Both the position numbers and the translations under genes were made by a program. A stretch of DNA of 53,148 bases from Magnetospirillum sp. WYHS-4 (GTDB taxonomy: Bacteria; Pseudomonadota; Alphaproteobacteria; Rhodospirillales; GLO-3). Within the stretch, counting starts at the first letter, position 1, and each line of letters opens with the position of its first letter. The notes under the pieces are model-generated. The model saw nothing but the letters and a program-made list of their open reading frames with translations. It did not search any database and was not told the DNA's origin. Positions 28,806 to 37,205 of this stretch are shown one piece after another. Location: assembly GCA_039908345.1 (NCBI GenBank), contig JAMOBD010000027.1, positions 1-53,148 on the forward strand. The letters run 5' to 3'.

Positions 28806-29825
28806 ATGGCAGCGGTCAAGGACGACTACCGGAGCCTGACGGGCCCCAAGAAGGCGGCAATCTTCATGCTGGCCCTGGGCGACGAGCACGCAAGCAAGCT
28901 TTTCGAGATGATGGATGACGAGGAAATCCGCGAGATTTCCCAGAACATGGCCACCCTGGGGTCGATCGGTTCCAACGTCGTCGAGCGCCTGTTCACCGAG
29001 TTTGCCGGACAGTTGTCCTCGGGCGGCTCGCTGGTGGGCAGCTTCGATTCGACCGAACGGCTTCTGCTCAAGACGCTGCCGGCCGACCGCGTGTCGACCA
29101 TCATGGAGGAAATCCGCGGTCCGGCGGGTCGCACCATGTGGGACAAGCTGGGCAATGTGAACGAGGCCGTGCTCGCCAACTACCTGAAGAACGAATACCC
29201 CCAGACCGTCGCCGTGGTGCTGTCCAAGGTGAAGCCCGACCATGCCGCCCGCGTTCTGGCCATGCTGCCCGAGAATTTCGCCCTTGAGGTCATCATGCGC
29301 ATGCTGCGCATGGAAGTCGTGCAGAAGGACATCCTCGATCAGGTGGAGCGGACGCTGCGCAACGAATTCATGACCAACCTGGCACGCACCGCCCGGCGCG
29401 ACAGCCACGAGATGATCGCCGACATCTTCAACAACCTGGACCGCAACACGGAAAACCGCTTCATCTCGGCCCTCGAGGAACGCAACCGCGAGAGCGCCGA
29501 CAAGATCAAGGCCCTCATGTTCACCTTCGACGACCTCATCCGCGTCGATTCCAGCGGCATCCAGCTCTTGCTGCGCCAAGTGGAGAAGGAACAGCTGGGC
29601 ATGGCACTGAAGGGCGGCAACGACCAAGTCAAGGAACTGTTCTTCAAGAACATGTCGGAACGCGCCGGCAAGATGCTGAAGGAGGACATGGAGGCCATGG
29701 GCGCCGTCCGCCTCAAGGACGTGGACGAGGCCCAGGCCGCCATCGTCCAGGTCGCCAAGGCCCTGGCCGATTCCGGCGAAATCGTCATCGCCGGTTCCGG
29801 CGAGGAGGAACAGCTCATTTACTAG
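28806..29825 (+). CDS. fliG: FliG, flagellar motor switch protein
   Basis: 339 residues covering FliG N, middle and C domains. Visible are [20 protein letters not shown], the middle-domain EYPQT motif (130-134; EHPQ in many species), [12 protein letters not shown] and the C-terminal charged motor helix [19 protein letters not shown]. It sits in the switch complex, contacts MotA stators and sets rotation direction. The ATG at 28806 follows CAGGAGA; the in-frame start at 28740 lacks such a site. It is not next to other flagellar genes here. It is followed by ferredoxin and iscX genes on the same strand. Confidence 0.96.
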   Translation: MAAVKDDYRSLTGPKKAAIFMLALGDEHASKLFEMMDDEEIREISQNMATLGSIGSNVVERLFTEFAGQLSSGGSLVGSFDSTERLLLKTLPADRVSTIMEEIRGPAGRTMWDKLGNVNEAVLANYLKNEYPQTVAVVLSKVKPDHAARVLAMLPENFALEVIMRMLRMEVVQKDILDQVERTLRNEFMTNLARTARRDSHEMIADIFNNLDRNTENRFISALEERNRESADKIKALMFTFDDLIRVDSSGIQLLLRQVEKEQLGMALKGGNDQVKELFFKNMSERAGKMLKEDMEAMGAVRLKDVDEAQAAIVQVAKALADSGEIVIAGSGEEEQLIY

Positions 29826-29901
29826 AGGCGGGATCAGGGAAGACTTGCCCCGCCGGCCCCGAACCACTAAATGGAGGGCGCGGAACAACGAGGACGAGTC
29901 C

Positions 29902-30237
29902 ATGCCCAAGATGACCTTCATCTCCCCCGACGGGATGCGCCATGAAGTCGAGGCGCCGGTCGGCCTGTCGGTGCTCGAGATCGCCCACAAGAACAAGATT
30001 TCCCTGGAAGGGGCTTGCGAGGGATCGCTGGCTTGTTCCACCTGCCATGTGATCGTCGATCCGGAATGGTATGACCAACTCGACGAGGCCAAGGAGGAGG
30101 AAGAGGACATGCTCGACCTCGCCTTCGGACTGGCCCATACTTCCCGGCTCGGCTGCCAGATCCGCATGACCGCCGATTTGGACGGCCTTGTCGTCCGGCT
30201 GCCCGAGGCTACACGCAACATGATGGTGGACAAGTAG
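29902..30237 (+). CDS. 2Fe-2S ferredoxin, ISC/adrenodoxin type
   Basis: 111 residues. Cluster ligands are Cys39, Cys45 and Cys48 ([10 protein letters not shown]) and Cys85 (SRLGCQI), the C-x5-C-x2-C...C pattern of ISC ferredoxins. It supplies electrons for Fe-S cluster assembly or related redox enzymes. The ATG at 29902 starts [16 protein letters not shown]. It lies 11 bp upstream of iscX, supporting an Fe-S biogenesis role. Other isc genes are not in the window. Confidence 0.93.
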   Translation: MPKMTFISPDGMRHEVEAPVGLSVLEIAHKNKISLEGACEGSLACSTCHVIVDPEWYDQLDEAKEEEEDMLDLAFGLAHTSRLGCQIRMTADLDGLVVRLPEATRNMMVDK

Positions 30238-30248
30238 GGGGGCGTCCC

Positions 30249-30449
30249 ATGGGCCTTAAGTGGACCGACGTCCGCCATATCGCCATCGAGTTGGAAGACC
30301 TCCATCCCGACGCCGACGTGGCCAATCTGCGCTTCACCGATCTTTGGAAGTGGGTGCGGGAGCTGTCCAATTTCGCCGACGATCCGGAACGGGCCAACGA
30401 AAAGGTTCTGGAAGCCATCCAGGCCGCCTGGCTCGATGAACGTGGTTGA
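30249..30449 (+). CDS. iscX: IscX, Fe-S cluster assembly regulator
   Basis: 66 residues starting MGLKWTDVRHIAIELEDLHP with the typical C-terminal EAIQAAWLDE. IscX binds the desulfurase IscS and iron and modulates cluster assembly. The length and the acidic, Trp-containing sequence fit the family. It directly follows the ISC-type ferredoxin. Confidence 0.92.
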   Translation: MGLKWTDVRHIAIELEDLHPDADVANLRFTDLWKWVRELSNFADDPERANEKVLEAIQAAWLDERG

Positions 30450-30510
30450 CGAACCCGGCCCGCTTCTGTCCTAACCAAGGCGGGAAGGGGGCCGGCTTCG
30501 GAGGCCCGAC

Positions 30511-30903
30511 ATGCCACGCATCGAATGGCAGCCCCAGATGGTCATCGACGATGGGGTGATCGACGGCGATCATCGCTTTCTGGCCAATCCGCGGGTGGCC
30601 GTGGATGCGGTGATGGCGCCCTACGGGGGCGAGCTTCTGGCGCGGGCGGCCGGGGCGGAGCGGCATGTGGTGCTGATGATCGATCAGAGCCAGGCCACGG
30701 ATCGCCACCAGAGGGTGATGGTGAGCGTGCGCATCGGCGGGCGGGCGCTGCCGCTGGCTTGGCGGGTCAAGGAGACCCAGGGCGCCATCGGCTTCGCCGG
30801 CCAGCGGACAGCCCTCGCCCTGCCCGGTTTCGGGCAGCCGGCCACCGCCGCAACGGCAACCTCAACCCGGAGTCAGCCCTTCGCCGCACGGCAAGCCTTG
30901 TGA
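30511..30903 (+). pseudogene. Hybrid ORF: hemerythrin N-terminus joined to a transposase fragment
   Basis: 130-residue frame with two unrelated parts. Residues 1-23 (IEWQPQMVIDDGVIDGDHRF) look like the start of a bacteriohemerythrin, including the first ligand His. From about RFLANPRV on, it resembles the N-terminal part of an IS4-type transposase: VLMIDQSQATDRHQ and GRALPLAWRVKETQGAIGF. The end is frame noise and no DDE domain remains. It is best read as an insertion-sequence remnant that disrupted a hemerythrin gene, at the left edge of an accessory stretch (30.5-32.4 kb). A 155-bp gap with no gene follows. Confidence 0.6.
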
Positions 30904-31002
30904 TAGCGCCACCTCCATATCCCGCGCGACATCGCGCAAGCACCTACGCAGGAACTGGAAAGCTGAACCACAGTGGCTACCCAACTGGCTCCCCGCATTT
31001 AA

Positions 31003-31031
31003 TTGCACGGAGTTCCGGCCGCCACTATAAT
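31003..31031 (+). promoter_or_regulatory. Near-consensus sigma70 promoter of the Fic gene
   Basis: TTGCAC (31003-31008), exactly 17 bases, then a perfect TATAAT (31026-31031). This is unusually close to the E. coli consensus for this GC-rich genome. Transcription would start near 31038, 21 bp before the ATG at 31059. Confidence 0.75.
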
Positions 31032-31058
31032 CCGAGCAGCCGCCTAACGACTAACTGC

Positions 31059-31937
31059 ATGGAACGCAAAGAAGAATCTCCCGACGCCATGAACACAGGC
31101 TCCCTCTCGACCCCGGCCGGTTTTGAAGTGACGGAAAGCCCGTCACTGACTTCCTTGTTGCATCAAGTGGAAGCGCAGCGGGCCGAGATTGACCGGCAAA
31201 GGTCAGAGCGGCCAGACCTCTGGCCGACGGTGCAGGAGAAGCTCAAGTTCACCTGGACCTACGATTCCAACGCCATCGAAGGAAGCACCCTGTCCCTGGG
31301 CGATACGATCTTCTACCTCAAGGAAGGCCTGACGGTGGAAGGCAAACCACTCAAGGACTTTCTCGATGCCCGCAATCACGCGGAGGCAGTGGATCTCCTT
31401 GGTGACGTGGTGGCTGCCCGCCGAGCGATTACCGAAGGCCTGCTCAAGGAAATCAACGCCCTGCTGCTTCTGGGAGTGAGGGCTACACCGGCGATTAACG
31501 AGCGGGGTGAGCGGATCGAAAAGGAGGCCCGGCCTGGGGAGTACAAGCGACTGCCTAACCATGTCCTCCAGCCCGACGGGACGATTCATCGCTACGTTGA
31601 CCCGCTTCAGGTTCCGGGAGGGATGGCCGCCCTCTGTGGATGGATTGCCACGCAGGAAGGTCGGACGCATCCAGTGACCGTCGCGGCCATCGCTCATCAC
31701 GACCTGGTCCGCATCCATCCGTTCGATGACGGCAACGGGAGAGGTGCGCGGCTCCTAATGAACCTGATCCTGATGAAGGCCGGTTACCCTCCGGCGGTCG
31801 TCAGGAATGAACGCCGACGGCAGTATCTCGCCGCACTGAAAGACGCTGACAGCGGAGCGCTAGCCCCCTTCATCGAGTTCATTGCTTCATCACTAGCGGA
31901 GACCCAGGCGGTGATCCTGGCGGACCTCCGCCGTTGA
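31059..31937 (+). CDS. Fic-domain protein (probable AMP transferase)
   Basis: 292 residues. The Fic active-site motif is HPFDDGNGRGAR (catalytic His220). An N-terminal inhibitory-helix motif SNAIEG (70-75, [ST]xxxE[GN]) precedes it, so this is a class II, self-inhibited Fic enzyme that usually transfers AMP from ATP to a target protein. A C-terminal helical region follows. The start at 31059 fits the promoter; an ATG at 31089 is also possible. No separate antitoxin is visible. It stands alone between a transposase remnant and a truncated integrase, so horizontal acquisition is likely. The target is unknown. Confidence 0.85.
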   Translation: MERKEESPDAMNTGSLSTPAGFEVTESPSLTSLLHQVEAQRAEIDRQRSERPDLWPTVQEKLKFTWTYDSNAIEGSTLSLGDTIFYLKEGLTVEGKPLKDFLDARNHAEAVDLLGDVVAARRAITEGLLKEINALLLLGVRATPAINERGERIEKEARPGEYKRLPNHVLQPDGTIHRYVDPLQVPGGMAALCGWIATQEGRTHPVTVAAIAHHDLVRIHPFDDGNGRGARLLMNLILMKAGYPPAVVRNERRRQYLAALKDADSGALAPFIEFIASSLAETQAVILADLRR

Positions 31938-31953
31938 TCCCTGACCTTGCCTT

Positions 31954-32226
31954 TCACCCCCTCCGGTCTTCCTGGCTGCGTTTTTGAAGATCGCTAAATT
32001 CTGTTCCAAACCTGACGCAATCCGCGACGGAAAGTGGCAATCGGACAGCGAGAGTCAGCACCTCCGCCGAGCCCAGGCCATGGTAGCGCTGCTTCTGTCC
32101 GACCTTGAAACGGTAGACCCACGATTTGGTTCCCGTGGGCGTGACTTTGAGGTACAGCCCGCCGCCGTCCCCGAGAAGTCCCGGAGCCTTCGCAGATTGA
32201 ACGGTCTTGGCGGTGAGTTTGCCCAT
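31954..32226 (-). pseudogene. Truncated tyrosine integrase (N-terminal arm-binding domain only)
   Basis: 90 residues. The first about 57 (GKLTAKTVQSAKAPGLLGDG, then GLYLKVTPTGTKSWVYRF) are the N-terminal DNA-binding domain of DUF4102-type phage/island integrases. After GLGSAEVLTLA the similarity stops and the frame ends, so the catalytic Arg/His/Arg/Tyr domain is gone. It is on the same strand as tRNA-Ala, 163 bp from the tRNA 3' end, the classic position of an island integrase. It marks the scar of an element once integrated at that tRNA. Confidence 0.75.
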
Positions 32227-32306
32227 AGATCAAAAAACCAGGAATTAGACCTGCCAGTCCACACCTGAGTCCACACCATAATTCCGAAAATGGGCGAACG
32301 CAAGCG

Positions 32307-32331
32307 AACCCTGGCGAAAGCCGCCAGGGTT
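32307..32331. terminator. Strong hairpin between integrase remnant and tRNA-Ala
   Basis: AACCCTGGCG pairs perfectly with CGCCAGGGTT around AAAGC. A T-rich stretch with two runs of six T follows within 30 bases on the plus strand. It could end plus-strand transcription, or fold in the minus-strand transcript past the tRNA. The direction is uncertain. Confidence 0.45.
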
Positions 32332-32389
32332 CAAGCTTTTGTTTTTTGGCTGTTTTTTCAGGCTTCCCGAACAGGCCCGAACAGATAAA

Positions 32390-32465
32390 TGGTGGAGCCG
32401 AGGGGATTCGAACCCCTGACCTACGCATTGCGAACGCGTCGCTCTCCCAACTGAGCTACGGCCCC
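32390..32465 (-). tRNA. tRNA-Ala (anticodon CGC)
   Basis: On the minus strand a full cloverleaf is readable. Acceptor GGGGCCG pairs with CGGCTCC, containing the G3-U70 alanine identity pair. The D-arm starts GCTCAGTTGGGAGAGC, the anticodon loop is TTCGCAA with anticodon CGC, the T-arm is AGGGGTTCGAATCCCCT, and the 3' CCA is encoded (32390-32392). It decodes GCG. An integrase remnant lies just beyond its 3' end. Confidence 0.97.
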
Positions 32466-32577
32466 TCGAAAAGGGTGGCGGATAATGGCGGGAGGGTCAG
32501 GCTCCTGTCAAGCTTGAACCCGACGCCATTTCGGGGCAAGGTGGCCGCGCTTTTTTACCCGGACAGGAACCGCCCCC

Positions 32578-32880
32578 ATGGACATGATCGTCGGCCCCGT
32601 CGTCAAGCTGCTGGTCACGGTGATCGATCTCTATGTTTGGGTCGTGGTGGCCGGCGTCGTCCTGAGTTGGCTGGTTAACTTCGGCGTTCTCAACAGCAGC
32701 AACCGGGTAGTCTACGCGATCGGGGACTTCGTGTTTCGCGCTACGGAGCCGGCGCTCCGGCCGATTCGCAACGCCCTGCCCAGCCTGGGCACTTTCGACA
32801 TCTCGCCGATCATCCTGGTGCTGGGCTTGGTACTGCTGCGCGACATCCTGGTCGAGGCGGCGGTCCGCCTTGTCGGCTGA
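32578..32880 (+). CDS. YggT family membrane protein
   Basis: 100 residues with two hydrophobic segments (about 5-35 and 75-98) and the YggT landmark FVFRATEPALRPIRNALP between them. The family is linked to membrane/cell-division related functions in some bacteria, but the role is not settled. It precedes the DUF167 gene with an 11-bp overlap, the usual yggT-yggU pairing. Confidence 0.9.
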   Translation: MDMIVGPVVKLLVTVIDLYVWVVVAGVVLSWLVNFGVLNSSNRVVYAIGDFVFRATEPALRPIRNALPSLGTFDISPIILVLGLVLLRDILVEAAVRLVG

Positions 32881-33199
32881 GGCTTTCTTCACCGCCGTCG
32901 AAGACGGCGTGACGATCCGGCTCCGGGCGACGCCGCGCGGTCCTTACGACCGCATTCACGGGACCCATCCCGACGCCGAGGGGCGGTCGGTGCTGAAGGT
33001 CACGGTCACCGCGCCGGCCGAGGACGGCAAGGCCAACGCGGCGGTGGTCAAGCTGCTCGCGAAGGCATGGAAACTGCCCAAGAGCGCCTTCTCGGTGCAC
33101 CTGGGTGCCACGGACCGCAACAAGGTGCTGCGCGTAGTGGGCGATCCGGCGGAATTGGTGCGGCGGCTCGGCCGCTGGATGGAGGATAGTCATGGTTGA
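32870..33199 (+). CDS. DUF167 (YggU) family protein
   Basis: 109 residues with the family core [33 protein letters not shown] and [13 protein letters not shown]. It is a small cytoplasmic protein of unknown function. The start appears to be a TTG at 32870, overlapping the yggT stop; no ATG fits before the conserved core. It overlaps folD by 8 bp (33192-33199), so yggT-DUF167-folD is one coupled unit. Confidence 0.9.
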   Translation: MSAEAFFTAVEDGVTIRLRATPRGPYDRIHGTHPDAEGRSVLKVTVTAPAEDGKANAAVVKLLAKAWKLPKSAFSVHLGATDRNKVLRVVGDPAELVRRLGRWMEDSHG

Positions 33200-34085
33200 G
33201 ATCATTGACGGCAAGGCCTTCGCGGAAGAACTGCGCAAGCGGGTGGCGAAGCAGGTGGCCCGGCTCGCCGCCGACCATGGGCTGACCCCAGGTCTGGCCG
33301 TCGTCCTGGTGGGCGAGGACCCGGCCAGCCAAGTCTATGTGCGCAACAAGGGCAAGCAAACCCTGGAGACCGGCATGCGGTCCTTCGAGCACAAGCTTCC
33401 CGCCGACACCTCCCAGGAAACCCTGCTGGCCCTGGTGAAGGAATTGAACGGGCGGGCCGACGTCAACGGCATCCTGGTGCAGTTGCCGCTCCCGAGGCAG
33501 ATCGACGAGAAGGCGATCCTGGACGCCATCGACCCGGCCAAGGACGTGGACGGCTTCCATGTGGTGAACGCCGGAAAGCTGGCGGTGGGCGCCGACGATG
33601 CCTTGGTGCCCTGCACGCCCCTGGGGTGCCTGATGCTGCTCAAGGACCGACTGGGCAGCCTGTCGGGCAAGCGGGCCATCGTGGTCGGACGTTCCAACAT
33701 CGTCGGAAAACCCATGGCAGCTCTTCTGCTCAAAGAAAGCTGCACGGTTACCATCGCTCATTCCCGGACTCACGATCTGGCCGGAGAATGCCGGCGGGCG
33801 GACATTCTGGTCGCCGCCGTCGGCAGGGCGCGCATGATCCAGGGCGACTGGATCAAGCCGGGCGCGGTGGTGATCGACGTCGGCATCAATCGCATCGAGG
33901 CCCCGGAAAAGGGGCCTGGCCAGACGCGTCTGGTGGGCGACGTGGACTTCGAGGCCGCCTCGGCCGTGGCCGGCGCCATCACCCCGGTGCCGGGAGGCGT
34001 CGGCCCGATGACCATCGCCTGCCTGCTGCGCAACACGGTGGTCGCCGCCTGCCGCCAGCAGGGGATCGAAGTCCCCGACCTCTGA
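33192..34085 (+). CDS. folD: FolD, methylenetetrahydrofolate dehydrogenase/cyclohydrolase
   Basis: 297 residues. It has the catalytic region [11 protein letters not shown] (Tyr49, Lys53), [11 protein letters not shown], the dinucleotide site [13 protein letters not shown] and the C-terminal [18 protein letters not shown]. It interconverts 5,10-methylene- and 10-formyl-tetrahydrofolate using NADP. The ATG overlaps the DUF167 frame, and its stop overlaps the NnrU start by one base (TGATG). Confidence 0.98.
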   Translation: MVEIIDGKAFAEELRKRVAKQVARLAADHGLTPGLAVVLVGEDPASQVYVRNKGKQTLETGMRSFEHKLPADTSQETLLALVKELNGRADVNGILVQLPLPRQIDEKAILDAIDPAKDVDGFHVVNAGKLAVGADDALVPCTPLGCLMLLKDRLGSLSGKRAIVVGRSNIVGKPMAALLLKESCTVTIAHSRTHDLAGECRRADILVAAVGRARMIQGDWIKPGAVVIDVGINRIEAPEKGPGQTRLVGDVDFEAASAVAGAITPVPGGVGPMTIACLLRNTVVAACRQQGIEVPDL

Positions 34086-34768
34086 TGGGCGAACTGTTCG
34101 CCGCCACGGCCGTCTTCATTCTGGCCCATGCCATCCCGGCCTGGCGGCCCATCCGGGAGGGGCTGGTGCGGCGCATGGGCGAGGTGGCCTACGTGATCGC
34201 CTATACGGCGCTCACCCTGGCGATCGTCGTCTGGCTGGGCATTGCCTACGCCCGCGCGCCCTACATCGAAGTCTGGCCCTTCGCCACGTCTTTGCGCTGG
34301 GTGCCTTTGGCGGTCATGCCCTTCGCCTGCATCCTGCTGGTGGCGGGCCTGAGCGCTCCCAACCCCCTGTCGGTAGGGGCCGGGAGCAAGGGCTACGATC
34401 CGGTGCGGCCGGGCATCGTGACCATCACCCGCCATCCCCTGATGTGGGCCTTCATCCTGTGGGCGGCGGCTCATCTGGCACCCAACGGCGATCTGGCCTC
34501 GATTCTGCTGTTCGGCCTGCTGCTCGGCCTGGGATCGATGGGACCGGCCAGCCTGGACGCCAAGCGCCGCCGCCACCTGGGCGAGGAGGAATGGCTCCGC
34601 CTGGCAATCGGGACATCGAATATCCCCTTCGCGGCGGTATTGGCCGGACGGGCGCGGCTTCACGGGACTGGCATCGGCCTCTGGCGCCTTCTGGGCGGCT
34701 TGGCGCTCTACGGCCTGATCCTCTGGGGCCACGAGGCGGCGATCGGCGTCTCACCCTACCCCTTCTGA
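34085..34768 (+). CDS. NnrU-family membrane protein
   Basis: 227 residues with about six hydrophobic segments and the NnrU/isoprenylcysteine-methyltransferase-like stretch ITRHPLMWAFILWAAAHL. NnrU was named for denitrification gene regions, but many members lie elsewhere and the activity is not proven. The start is the ATG of TGATG at the folD stop. The frame is open far upstream inside folD; that part is a shadow. It converges with the unknown gene at 34756-35613, with a 13-bp overlap. Confidence 0.88.
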   Translation: MGELFAATAVFILAHAIPAWRPIREGLVRRMGEVAYVIAYTALTLAIVVWLGIAYARAPYIEVWPFATSLRWVPLAVMPFACILLVAGLSAPNPLSVGAGSKGYDPVRPGIVTITRHPLMWAFILWAAAHLAPNGDLASILLFGLLLGLGSMGPASLDAKRRRHLGEEEWLRLAIGTSNIPFAAVLAGRARLHGTGIGLWRLLGGLALYGLILWGHEAAIGVSPYPF

Positions 34769-35613
34769 CGATAGAAGGCGACATCGCCGTCGACGGGAAA
34801 TACCAGATCGTAGACCCCGACATGAGCAGGGAACAATTGGGCCATACGGCCCATCAGGGCCGATTCCTCGGGCCCCAAGGCCAGCGAGCGCCCCAGGACC
34901 TCGGCCGCGTCGCGATAGCAGGGCATGGCCAATTCCATGCGAACCCGGTCCCCGTCCGTTCCGGCCACCAGGTAGCCGGCAGAAAAGCTGTCTTCCACGG
35001 GAACCAGGACATGGCCTGAAATGGGCTGCAAATAGGGGCCGCCGGGAAGGCGCGGCCCCGGAAAATTCAGGTAACGGCAGGGGCAGTAGAGGCTCCATTG
35101 CCGTCCGGACAGTCCAAAGCGGGCGCGAACGAAAAGATCGCGGACCGGAACCGCCTTTCGGTGCAAATCGGCCGAAAGCTGGGAGAAGGAGACTTCCTCG
35201 CCTTCTCCCCAGGAACAGGAGACCCGCGATGCCCAATCCTCCTGGGAGTGGGGCCGGAAGACGAATCCGCCGTCGACATCGATGCGCCGGGTTCCCCGGG
35301 TCAAGGATTCGCCGAACAAAGTGTCGGGCTGGGGAATATGGAAGAAGCGCCCGTTCCGGGTGAACGTCAGAAAGGAAAAGGGCTGGCGGCGCTTGATCAG
35401 GGTCTCGCCTTCCGCGGGCGGTTCCGGCCCGAAGGCCACGGACTCGAATCGGCACTCATGGGACAGGTACAGCGTCTCCCCGTCCTCCCCTACCAGGACG
35501 CATTGGATTTCCGTGGTCCAAAGGTTTCCATCGTCCCTGCCATTGACGATACTGCCGCCCCGCAGGTCGGGGCAGGGAAGAATCCGCGATAGTGCATCCG
35601 AACCGGGGGCCAT
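34756..35613 (-). CDS. Hypothetical protein, 285 aa
   Basis: I do not recognise this family. The protein is soluble-looking and rich in aromatic and beta-type residues, with no signal peptide or membrane helix. Landmarks are FSFLTFTRNGRFFHIPQPD, SLYCPCRYLNFPGPRLPGG and VYDLVFPVDGDVAFYRQ. The reading frame is full length, has codon use like the neighbours, and the alternative frames are poorer, so it is probably real. The final segment overlaps the 3' end of the NnrU gene in convergent orientation. It is the last chromosomal gene before the prophage region. Confidence 0.7.
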   Translation of the reverse strand: MAPGSDALSRILPCPDLRGGSIVNGRDDGNLWTTEIQCVLVGEDGETLYLSHECRFESVAFGPEPPAEGETLIKRRQPFSFLTFTRNGRFFHIPQPDTLFGESLTRGTRRIDVDGGFVFRPHSQEDWASRVSCSWGEGEEVSFSQLSADLHRKAVPVRDLFVRARFGLSGRQWSLYCPCRYLNFPGPRLPGGPYLQPISGHVLVPVEDSFSAGYLVAGTDGDRVRMELAMPCYRDAAEVLGRSLALGPEESALMGRMAQLFPAHVGVYDLVFPVDGDVAFYRQKG

Positions 35614-35778
35614 GACAGTGGATGCTAGAGGAAGCCGAGGCCTCGGGCAACGCCCCAGCAGTTCTCATTATGGCGTCGATCGGCGGCTTCTGGGGTTGCG
35701 GGGAAAGGCGGGGGTTGGTTTCGGTCGATCAAGTGGTCTGTGGCGGCGGGACTCCGGTTCGGATGGACCGGAAGAGAC

Positions 35779-35980
35779 GGCTGCAAGTATCCGTTCGTGG
35801 TAAGGTCGTGCCGACACCGTTCGCAGGAGAACCGGCCATGGCCCGCGTGACATCGACGCGCATCGTCTGCGGCTTCTTCGTACCGGAGATTTCCGGCCCC
35901 TTGACCTACAACTTCTGCGAAAACGGAGTCCACACCCATGGACAAGCGAAATAACCCGGCCGCCGCCCTCGAGCAGGGCG
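35779..35980 (+). repeat. Phage repeat copy 1 (deleted version of 37206-37924)
   Basis: Two blocks match copy 2. 35779-35824 matches 37206-37251 (46 bp, one mismatch), and 35860-35980 matches 37804-37924 (121 bp, about four mismatches). The roughly 550 bp between these blocks in copy 2 is replaced here by 35 unrelated bases. The second block carries the dead 5' end of the next phage gene (MDKRNNPAAALEQGAR then stop). Confidence 0.9.
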
Positions 35981-36056
35981 CCAGGTAGCCGGACCGGTGC
36001 GTTTCCCCAAAAGGTTCGATAGAATTCCTTCCGTCAGGTCAGGCGAAGAGGGCGGC

Positions 36057-36560
36057 ATGCGGTTCCTGGGATTGGCGATGGCGACGGTTCTGGCGGCGGG
36101 GGCGGCCCTGGCGGCGGGCGACGATCTGCCGCCCCCGGACACCCGTCCTCTCGGCAAGTTCGGCTGCCCGACGGTGATCGAGGGCAAATGGGTGCCCTTT
36201 TCGCGCGGCACCGACGAGGAAATGGGAGACCTCGAAGTGAAGGAGAATTCCGTCGTCCTGGGCGCCCACGGCGAAATCCCCTTCAAGCGCCATTATGACG
36301 ACAAGGGACGGGAATACTGGGAACTGCTCACGCCCTTCAAGGCGGGGACCTATATGTCCAAGATGGGAAAGTGGGCACGCCTGCATTTCCCGGAGGATTG
36401 GCAGACGGATCCCATCTCTGCCTGCCTTCTTGCCTTCGAGGTATTTTTTTCGGAAGTCGATGCCTTGAAGCAACTCCAGGGACGGCGTGATTATTATGGG
36501 ACGCAACATAATTTCATATCTCCACAACGACACTACGACCTGATGCACCTCAGACGATAG
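36057..36560 (+). CDS. Putative secreted protein, unknown (prophage region)
   Basis: 167 residues with a signal peptide (MRFLGLAMATVLAAGAALA) before AGDDLPPPDTRP. The mature part is mixed alpha/beta with Trp/Tyr-rich stretches and ends HYDLMHLRR. GAGGG precedes the ATG; a GTG at 35997 in the same frame is less likely because it would bury the signal peptide. It is followed by a hairpin terminator. It lies between two phage repeat copies, so it could be a phage-borne accessory (moron) gene. The family is not recognised. Confidence 0.6.
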   Translation: MRFLGLAMATVLAAGAALAAGDDLPPPDTRPLGKFGCPTVIEGKWVPFSRGTDEEMGDLEVKENSVVLGAHGEIPFKRHYDDKGREYWELLTPFKAGTYMSKMGKWARLHFPEDWQTDPISACLLAFEVFFSEVDALKQLQGRRDYYGTQHNFISPQRHYDLMHLRR

Positions 36561-36590
36561 ATTTCGTTAGGTTCATTTCGAACCGATTCC

Positions 36591-36619
36591 GGCGGCGCCA
36601 AGGGTGCCGCCTTCTTTTT
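36591..36619 (+). terminator. Hairpin terminator after the secreted-protein gene
   Basis: GGCGGCGCC (36591-36599) pairs with GGTGCCGCC (36603-36611) with one G-U pair and a 3-base loop, then TTCTTTTT. Confidence 0.75.
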
Positions 36620-36646
36620 GTCCACATCAAGCACGGGAGGCCCGTC

Positions 36647-37025
36647 ATGGGAAAGCGTGAGGAAGCGATTGCGTCCTATACCAAGTGGCTGGCAAGGCAT
36701 GAATTCCCGAAGCCATCCTTCTACAACCTCGACACCCGTTCTCCGGCCATCGGCCTGGGCTACCTGCCGATCATGCCGGACGGGCGTCTGCGTCCGAACG
36801 TGCGCGAGCAGTTCCAGGCTGCGGCCCCTGTCGGCGGAAGAATACGAAGCTCTTGCGGCGGTCGCCGGCGGCGTCCCGGCCTCGCCCGCCCCCGGAGCGG
36901 CGCCTTCCGCGGCCCGGCAGGACTACGAAAGGGCTGGGCTAGCGCCTGAAGCTCACCCACGACGAACCGAAGGCCCTGTACGTCGCCTGGGGCACCGACG
37001 AATACCGCCACGCCTTCGGGCCGTG
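36647..37025 (+). pseudogene. Broken phage gene sharing a C-terminus with the 37882 gene
   Basis: An intact start (ATG at 36647 behind GGGAGG, MGKREEAIASYTKWLARHEF) runs to about VREQFQ. There the coherent sequence shifts to another frame (LRPLSAEEYEALAAVAGG). The tail (36934-37019) aligns with 39370-39494 of the next phage gene but has CAG to TAG and a 39-bp in-frame deletion, and ends HAFGP-stop. At least one frameshift plus one nonsense change make it a pseudogene. Confidence 0.75.
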
Positions 37026-37146
37026 AGCGCTATCGAGCGCGAACACGGAGAAGAAAATCGTTGTGTTCGAATAAATATCTTGACCACGGCCCGCGGCGGC
37101 CATAAAGTCGCGACGTGACCGGGACAACTGCGCCCGCCGCCTTCCC

Positions 37147-37176
37147 GCCGCCCCGGCGATCGCCGCGGCGGCTTTT
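37147..37176 (+). terminator. Hairpin terminator in the prophage left part
   Basis: GCCGCC (37147-37152) pairs with GGCGGC (37167-37172); the enclosed bases contain the palindrome GGCGATCGCC. TTTT follows. Confidence 0.6.
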
Positions 37177-37205
37177 CCATGTCCGCAACCTTGAATGACC
37201 CATGA

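Noticed and set aside
31089-31937. Fic protein as a toxin of a two-gene toxin-antitoxin pair
   Set aside because: No small antitoxin frame lies beside it, and the inhibitory SNAIEG motif is inside the Fic protein itself, so it is class II and self-inhibited.
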